Positions 45,626 to 49,898 of a stretch of DNA of 49,898 bases are shown piece by piece. Position 1 is the stretch's first letter. Each line of letters begins with the position of its first letter. The translations under genes were made by a program, and so were the position numbers. Origin of the DNA: JAGOTN01 sp964538345 (GTDB lineage Bacteria; Patescibacteriota; Minisyncoccia; Phycocordibacterales; JAACPR01); contig CAZIFF010000003.1 of assembly GCA_964538345.1 (NCBI GenBank), positions 1-49,898 of the forward strand, read 5' to 3'. The notes below the pieces were generated by a model, which was not told the origin of the DNA, searched no databases, and saw only the letters and a list, made by a program, of their open reading frames with translations.

Positions 45626-46981
45626 ATGTTTTTTTACTCTCTAATCTGTAGTTTTCTAATCGGAGTTTTTATTTCTGATGTTGGTAATTTAAATATAGCT
45701 ATTTTGTTTCCAATCTTTTTATTAATTTTATTTTTATTAATCTATCAAAGTAATTTAAAGATTAGTTTAGTCATCATATTTTTTATTTTTGGTTTTTTGA
45801 GATTTGAGTATATTGAAAAAATAAATAATGCAGATTTTTTATTAGATAAAGAAAATAAATTTGAAGGAATAATTATCAAAGAACCAGATAAAAGGGAATT
45901 AAATACACATTATGTTGTTTATATTCCAGAATTTAATTCAAAAATTAGGTTAACCAATAATCATTTTCCAAAATTTGAATATAAAGATGAAATAACATTT
46001 TCTGGAGTTTTAAAACGACCTGAGAAATTTAAAAATGAAAATGATATTTATTTTGATTACCCAAAGTTTTTAGAAAAAGATGGTATTGCTTATGTATTAT
46101 ATTATCCAAAAATTATTGATTTTAAAGAAAATAATAATAAAAATTTCTACTATTATTTAATTTATATAAAAAGTTGGTTTACTAATAATTTAAATAAGAA
46201 TTTAAAAGAGCCACAAGGGGCTTTAGCTTCTGGAATTTTAATTGGTTCAAAACAATCATTGGGTGAGAATTTATTAGAAGATTTTAGAAGAGCGGGGTTA
46301 ATTCATTTGGTGGTTTTATCCGGATACAATGTCACAATTATCGCTGATGCGGTTAAAAAATCTTTATCATTTTTGCCATTTTTATATAAAAATATAATTT
46401 CTATATTTTTTATAATTTCATTTGCAATTTTGACCGGATCGAGTGCAACAACTATTCGTGCCAGTATTATGGCTATAATTGCAATTTTTGCTCAGTCTTC
46501 AAATAAAAACTATCATGTAAGTAGAGCTCTCTGGGTCGCCGCTTTCTTTATGGTGCTTCACAATCCCCACATCCTTACCGGCGACCCAGGCTTCCAACTT
46601 TCATTTCTAGCGACACTCGGATTAATTCATTTAAGCCCTTTAATTTCTAAAATATTATTCTTCATACCAGAAAAATTTGCCTTAAGAGAAAATATCTCTT
46701 CTACTATTTCAACTCAGATTGTAGTGTTGCCACTTCTAATAAAAATGACAGGCGAAATTTCGTTGATTGCAGTTTTCTCTAATATTTTAATATTACCCTT
46801 CATGCCAATATCAATGCTTTTGTCAGCAATGTCTGGAATATTTACATTTTTAGGCCCAATAACAAAAATCTTTTCAATTTCAGCTTATCTTTTGTTGTCC
46901 TATGTAATTTTTATCGCTGAAAGATTTTCTAATTTATCTTTTGCAGTTCTGAAAGTTGTTTTCAATGATATCCCAATTTAA
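45626..46981 (+). CDS. comEC: ComEC/Rec2 competence channel protein, channel part only
   Basis: DNA-uptake channel. Three N-terminal helices, a DUF4131-like OB region (about 70-170, KFEGIIIKEPDKRELNTHYVVYIPEF), then the Competence domain (GALASGILIGSKQSLGENLLEDFRRAGLIHLVVLSGYNVTII) with multiple helices to about residue 445. The C-terminal metallo-beta-lactamase domain of full-length ComEC is absent; a separate MBL gene lies 600 bp on. 451 aa instead of about 750. Starts 12 nt after a GC palindrome. Its end overlaps the sod gene by 48 bp. Confidence 0.9.
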   Translation: MFFYSLICSFLIGVFISDVGNLNIAILFPIFLLILFLLIYQSNLKISLVIIFFIFGFLRFEYIEKINNADFLLDKENKFEGIIIKEPDKRELNTHYVVYIPEFNSKIRLTNNHFPKFEYKDEITFSGVLKRPEKFKNENDIYFDYPKFLEKDGIAYVLYYPKIIDFKENNNKNFYYYLIYIKSWFTNNLNKNLKEPQGALASGILIGSKQSLGENLLEDFRRAGLIHLVVLSGYNVTIIADAVKKSLSFLPFLYKNIISIFFIISFAILTGSSATTIRASIMAIIAIFAQSSNKNYHVSRALWVAAFFMVLHNPHILTGDPGFQLSFLATLGLIHLSPLISKILFFIPEKFALRENISSTISTQIVVLPLLIKMTGEISLIAVFSNILILPFMPISMLLSAMSGIFTFLGPITKIFSISAYLLLSYVIFIAERFSNLSFAVLKVVFNDIPI

Positions 46982-47521
46982 ATTCTCAAAAAAATCTTCT
47001 ATGTATTGAGCTTTTCCAGACGGTAGGTAATCTGCGACAAAAGAATGTTCCCACATATCAAGTGCTAATACAGGAGTGCAACCAACTAAATGTCCTAAAT
47101 GTTGTTCGTCTATCCAAGCATTTAATAGTTCGTTGCTTTTTGGATCATGATATAAAATTGCCCAACCAATTCCTCTTGTTTTAGCTATAGTTTTGAAACG
47201 AGCAAGCCAAAGATCAAATGAACCCCAATTGTCTGAGATTTTATTTTTCAAATCATTTTCAGAAATATTTTTTGCAGCACCAGATAAACTTTCAAAATAA
47301 ATTTCATGATTTCTCATTCCATCAAATTCAAAAGCAAATCTTCTTTGCATTTCAGATATAGCATAAGCGTCTGCTTCTGGGTTTCTTGATGATATTTCTT
47401 CTAATATTAAATTGGCATTCTTAACATATCCTTCATAAAGCTTGATATGTTCTTCAATTGTTTTTTGAGAAATCCCTTGTAATTCTGGGATTTCAAATTT
47501 TTTTGCTTCAAATTTAGTCAT
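46934..47521 (-). CDS. sod: Fe/Mn superoxide dismutase
   Basis: Metal ligands are all present: H25 (TIEEHIKLYEGYV), H72 (GMRNHEIYFESL), D155 and H159 (LALDMWEHSF), with the characteristic spacing. The first-ligand helix lacks the usual HHxxHH run and is one residue shorter than in E. coli SodA. 195 aa. An extended -10 TGCTATAAT lies 33 nt before the ATG, so this gene does have a leader. It is inserted, on the opposite strand, between the two halves of ComEC. Confidence 0.92.
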   Translation of the reverse strand: MTKFEAKKFEIPELQGISQKTIEEHIKLYEGYVKNANLILEEISSRNPEADAYAISEMQRRFAFEFDGMRNHEIYFESLSGAAKNISENDLKNKISDNWGSFDLWLARFKTIAKTRGIGWAILYHDPKSNELLNAWIDEQHLGHLVGCTPVLALDMWEHSFVADYLPSGKAQYIEDFFENLNWDIIENNFQNCKR

Positions 47522-47582
47522 TTTATTGAAATTTTAGTTTATTTTAATAGTGGCATTATAGCAAAATTGTTAGAATACTGTT

Positions 47583-48434
47583 GTGAATAATAAAAAACTT
47601 ATTATAAATATAGCTATTTTGATTTCTTTATTGGTATCTGCTGTATCTAGCTCTTTGCAGATTTATTTAAATAAAAATAATCAAGATTTACAAGTTTCTT
47701 TTTTAGATGTTGGGCAAGGTGACTCTACTTTTATTGAAACCCCTAACGGAACACAAACCATTATAGACACAGGTCCAAACGGAAAAATTTTAGAAGAATT
47801 AAATAAAAAAGTTTTCTTTTTTGATCAAAAAATAGACTCAGTTATTTTGACTCATCCCGATCTAGATCATATTGGGGGCACTGTAGATTTATTTTCTGCT
47901 TATGAAATTCCAATTTTAATTTTTGCTACAAGCTCTAAACAAACCGAAGCCACAGAAGCAATTGAAAAAATAAATGTAGAAAGGCGAGAGGTGAAAGCAG
48001 GGGACATAATCATGCTTGATGCAGATAAAAATATTTATTTAGAAGTCTTACATCCAGATCCAAGCTATATAAGTGTGGATTCAAATGATCAATCTATAGT
48101 TACAAAGTTAGTTTTTAATCAAATATGCTTCATTCTCACAGGCGATGCCTCAAAAGAAGTTGAAATGAAATTAGTCAAAAAATATGGCGCAGAGCTTGAT
48201 TGTGAGGTTTTAAAAGTTGGGCATCACGGCTCTCATACTTCAACTGAAGAAAAATTTGTAGGCTTTGTAACACCTGATTATTCAATAATTTCCTCTGGTC
48301 GTGAAAACAGATATGGTCATCCACACAAAGAAACACTCGAAACTCTTTCTAAATTTCAAACTAAAATAATAAATACCGCTGAAAGCGGCACTATTACGTT
48401 TATATCTGACGGAGAAACTTTAGAGCTTAGATAA
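47583..48434 (+). CDS. Exported metallo-beta-lactamase-fold hydrolase (ComEC C-terminal-like)
   Basis: N-terminal membrane anchor (about 5-28, LIINIAILISLLVSAVSSSLQIYL) and an MBL domain with DVGQGDSTFIETPNG, LTHPDLDHIGGTVDL (the family HxDxDH reads HPDLDH), FILTGDASKEVE, and LKVGHHGSHTSTEEKF. This matches the ComEC C-terminal domain, proposed to degrade one DNA strand during uptake. GTG start 6 nt after extended -10 TGTTAGAAT, thus leaderless. It is separated from comEC by sod. Overlaps rpmB by 8 bp. Confidence 0.9.
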   Translation: MNNKKLIINIAILISLLVSAVSSSLQIYLNKNNQDLQVSFLDVGQGDSTFIETPNGTQTIIDTGPNGKILEELNKKVFFFDQKIDSVILTHPDLDHIGGTVDLFSAYEIPILIFATSSKQTEATEAIEKINVERREVKAGDIIMLDADKNIYLEVLHPDPSYISVDSNDQSIVTKLVFNQICFILTGDASKEVEMKLVKKYGAELDCEVLKVGHHGSHTSTEEKFVGFVTPDYSIISSGRENRYGHPHKETLETLSKFQTKIINTAESGTITFISDGETLELR

Positions 48435-48669
48435 CCCCAGCGTCTTTCAAGGCTTTGTATGGACCTTTTTTGTTGATTGTTTTGATAGCGCGAGTAGAAA
48501 GAGTAAGAACCATAGTTTTATTTAATTCAGGAACGAATACGCGCTTTTTTTGTAGGTTTGCATATCTTCGGCGAGTTCCTACTGGGTTAAATTGAGTAGC
48601 ACGAACAGCGTTTGAGTATCCGCCACCCACTTGTGAATGCTTGCCTGTCATTGCGCATGCTTTTGCCAT
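48427..48669 (-). CDS. rpmB: 50S ribosomal protein L28
   Basis: 80-aa ribosomal protein: MAKACAMTGKHSQVGGGYSN, NPVGTRRRYANLQKKRVFV, LTLSTRAIKTINKKGPYKAL. The N-terminal Cys and the RRRYANLQK core are typical. A -10 element TAGTAT lies 12 nt upstream on the minus strand. It is divergent from the site-2 protease gene across 45 bp. Confidence 0.97.
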   Translation of the reverse strand: MAKACAMTGKHSQVGGGYSNAVRATQFNPVGTRRRYANLQKKRVFVPELNKTMVLTLSTRAIKTINKKGPYKALKDAGVI

Positions 48670-48714
48670 ATAAGTTTTGCTATACTACCAAACACTATAT
48701 ATAATGCAAGTGGT

Positions 48715-49332
48715 ATGGAATTAACCTCAGCTTTATTTGTTGTAGCGATAGTGATTTTATCGGTTGTTGTGCATGAGGTGGCTCATGGATATGCGGCCCT
48801 CTGGCTGGGTGACAGCACTGCTCATTATGCTGGCCGACTTTCTTTAAATCCCATAAAACACATGGATTTGTTTGGTTCTTTTCTTATCCCTTTGCTACTT
48901 TCTTTCTCCGGTGTGATTTTTGGTTGGGCAAAACCTGTGCCTTACAATCCTTATAATTTAAAAAATCGTAGATGGGGCGAACTTTTAGTGGCGATAGCCG
49001 GTCCAATTTCAAATTTCATTTTGGCTTTTATTTTCGCAATGTTTATTCGTCTAATTGTTGGCGATGGGGTAGGGATGACAAGTATGGTTTTTATTGCAGC
49101 AACTATTGTGCAAGTTAATTTAGTTTTAGCTATTTTTAATTTGATTCCAATACCACCACTTGATGGATCAAAGATACTTTTCTCTATTTTGCCAAATCAA
49201 TATGGTCAACTTCGTATGACATTAGAAAGATTCGGATTCGTTTTTGTTTTGTTGTTTGTATTTTTATTGTGGCAAATTTTTGTTCCAATAATTGATTTTG
49301 TTTTTGCTTTACTCACAGGAATTTCTCTTTAA
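48715..49332 (+). CDS. Site-2 protease family (peptidase M50) membrane metalloprotease
   Basis: Integral membrane zinc protease: HExxH motif H20-E-V-A-H24 (VVVHEVAHGYAALWLGD) in the first helix and the third-ligand NLIPIPPLDG motif in a later helix, with GWAKPVPYNPYNL and IAGPISNFILAF between. 205 aa, the short form without PDZ domain. The ATG at 48715 follows a TATAAT by 9 nt; an upstream frame runs antisense through rpmB and is rejected. Substrate unknown. Confidence 0.92.
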   Translation: MELTSALFVVAIVILSVVVHEVAHGYAALWLGDSTAHYAGRLSLNPIKHMDLFGSFLIPLLLSFSGVIFGWAKPVPYNPYNLKNRRWGELLVAIAGPISNFILAFIFAMFIRLIVGDGVGMTSMVFIAATIVQVNLVLAIFNLIPIPPLDGSKILFSILPNQYGQLRMTLERFGFVFVLLFVFLLWQIFVPIIDFVFALLTGISL

Positions 49333-49370
49333 TCAGAATATAAAGTCAAAGTGCATGATAAAATGTTTTT

Positions 49371-49880
49371 ATGTCTAAAAGTGTTTCTAATAAAAAGGTA
49401 AAACCTTTACGAAATATTAAAATAAAATACCCTGATGAAAGTCTTAAAAATAAGGCTTTATATAAAGTTATTTCTAGTTTACCAACTACAAGTAATTCAA
49501 AATTACCTGTGGCTTATATAAAGTCTCTGCCAATGATTATCGGTGTAGTTACAATTTTGTTTTTAATTTTTATTCCAGCCGTGCGTCAAAATACAATTCA
49601 AATTTCTCAAAATAGTTTCAATCATTTAAAAAATAAGACTTTAGAATTAGGTGATTATGTTTCTTTATCAATGAAAGCCGGTGTATCTTCTTATTTTTCT
49701 CAATTAGAAAAACATATAAATATTTTGCCGATTGATACAAATACAGAACCAAAATTATATTTAGGAAGAATTGAATCCAATAATTTTTCAAAATTAGATT
49801 TGGATATTAATTTAGGAAAGATGGCAGAAAATACACATATGATGACCGCCAAAGTTTCAGGAATTTTTGACAACTTCTAA
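49371..49880 (+). CDS. Membrane-anchored protein of unknown function (169 aa)
   Basis: Basic cytoplasmic N-terminus of about 50 residues, one transmembrane helix (about 54-70, LPMIIGVVTILFLIFIPAV) and an exported ~95-residue part. No family recognised. Extended -10 TGATAAAAT ends 6 nt before the ATG, again leaderless. The stop is 18 nt before the window end, so the gene is complete. Confidence 0.7.
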   Translation: MSKSVSNKKVKPLRNIKIKYPDESLKNKALYKVISSLPTTSNSKLPVAYIKSLPMIIGVVTILFLIFIPAVRQNTIQISQNSFNHLKNKTLELGDYVSLSMKAGVSSYFSQLEKHINILPIDTNTEPKLYLGRIESNNFSKLDLDINLGKMAENTHMMTAKVSGIFDNF

Positions 49881-49898
49881 TTACAGAACTTATACTGA

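Noticed and set aside
1..49898. Alternative genetic code with TGA as Gly (SR1/Gracilibacteria)
   Set aside because: Several intact genes such as pgk and the MYG1-like gene end in TGA, and core genes need no TGA read-through.

Overview
The window reads as a chromosome segment of a Patescibacteria (Candidate Phyla Radiation) bacterium, most likely a Parcubacteria-type lineage. Evidence: AT-rich sequence with compact, often overlapping genes; type IV pilus genes; a trigger factor with no FKBP domain; ComEC split into separate channel and metallo-beta-lactamase genes; MYG1, RNHCP, DUF805 and TrmB-like proteins; many short single-TM secreted proteins. TGA works as a normal stop (for example at the end of pgk), so the code is not the Gracilibacteria/SR1 variant. 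The assignment is inferred from gene content only.

Layout. 1-2.5 kb: the 3' part of a Xer-type recombinase, a small orphan gene, exonuclease III and a candidate structured RNA. 2.5-5 kb: cca, three tRNAs (Arg, Gly, Pro) and yraN, interspersed with a perfect parS site, many degenerate parS-like sites and a tandem array of DnaA-box-like 9-mers, probably origin-proximal. 5-9.7 kb: MYG1 and a divergent MYG1-like gene, RNHCP protein, a membrane-anchored trypsin-like protease, tRNA-Gly and an AbrB/PIN toxin-antitoxin pair. 9.7-13.9 kb: HU, RNase Y, a candidate ~250-nt RNA, DUF805, ClpP and a TrmB-like regulator. 13.9-17.7 kb: an accessory island of orphan genes, strong Shine-Dalgarno sites, long structured leaders and a duplicated 130-bp leader element, including a GC-rich gene resembling the CRISPR ring nuclease Csx20. 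17.7-24.8 kb: a large GNAT-like protein, RsmE, trigger factor, two small secreted/membrane proteins, pyrophosphatase and NusA. 24.8-38.9 kb: PilB/PilC, a radical SAM protein beside a second TrmB-like regulator, a UDG-fold protein, three pilin-like genes, TpiA-Pgk and a PcfJ-like protein. 38.9-49.9 kb: HIT protein, RecJ, a two-component operon with two integral membrane proteins, RNase HI, split ComEC around a superoxide dismutase, L28, a site-2 protease and a membrane-anchored orphan.

Gene expression. At about twenty genes a -10 element (often extended TGnTAnnnT) ends only 6-12 nt before the start codon with no Shine-Dalgarno sequence, which implies leaderless transcripts. The 14-17.5 kb island is the exception: its ORFs carry strong Shine-Dalgarno sites and long leaders. 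Convergent genes often overlap at their 3' ends. Two convergent junctions carry near-identical bidirectional hairpins whose 18-nt loops are reverse complements of one another.

The best candidates for something undescribed are the island (with its Csx20-like gene, duplicated leader and adjacent TrmB-like regulator), the parS/DnaA-box cluster around cca-yraN, and the conserved-loop palindrome family. A 10-N assembly gap at 31964-31973 is probably spurious.
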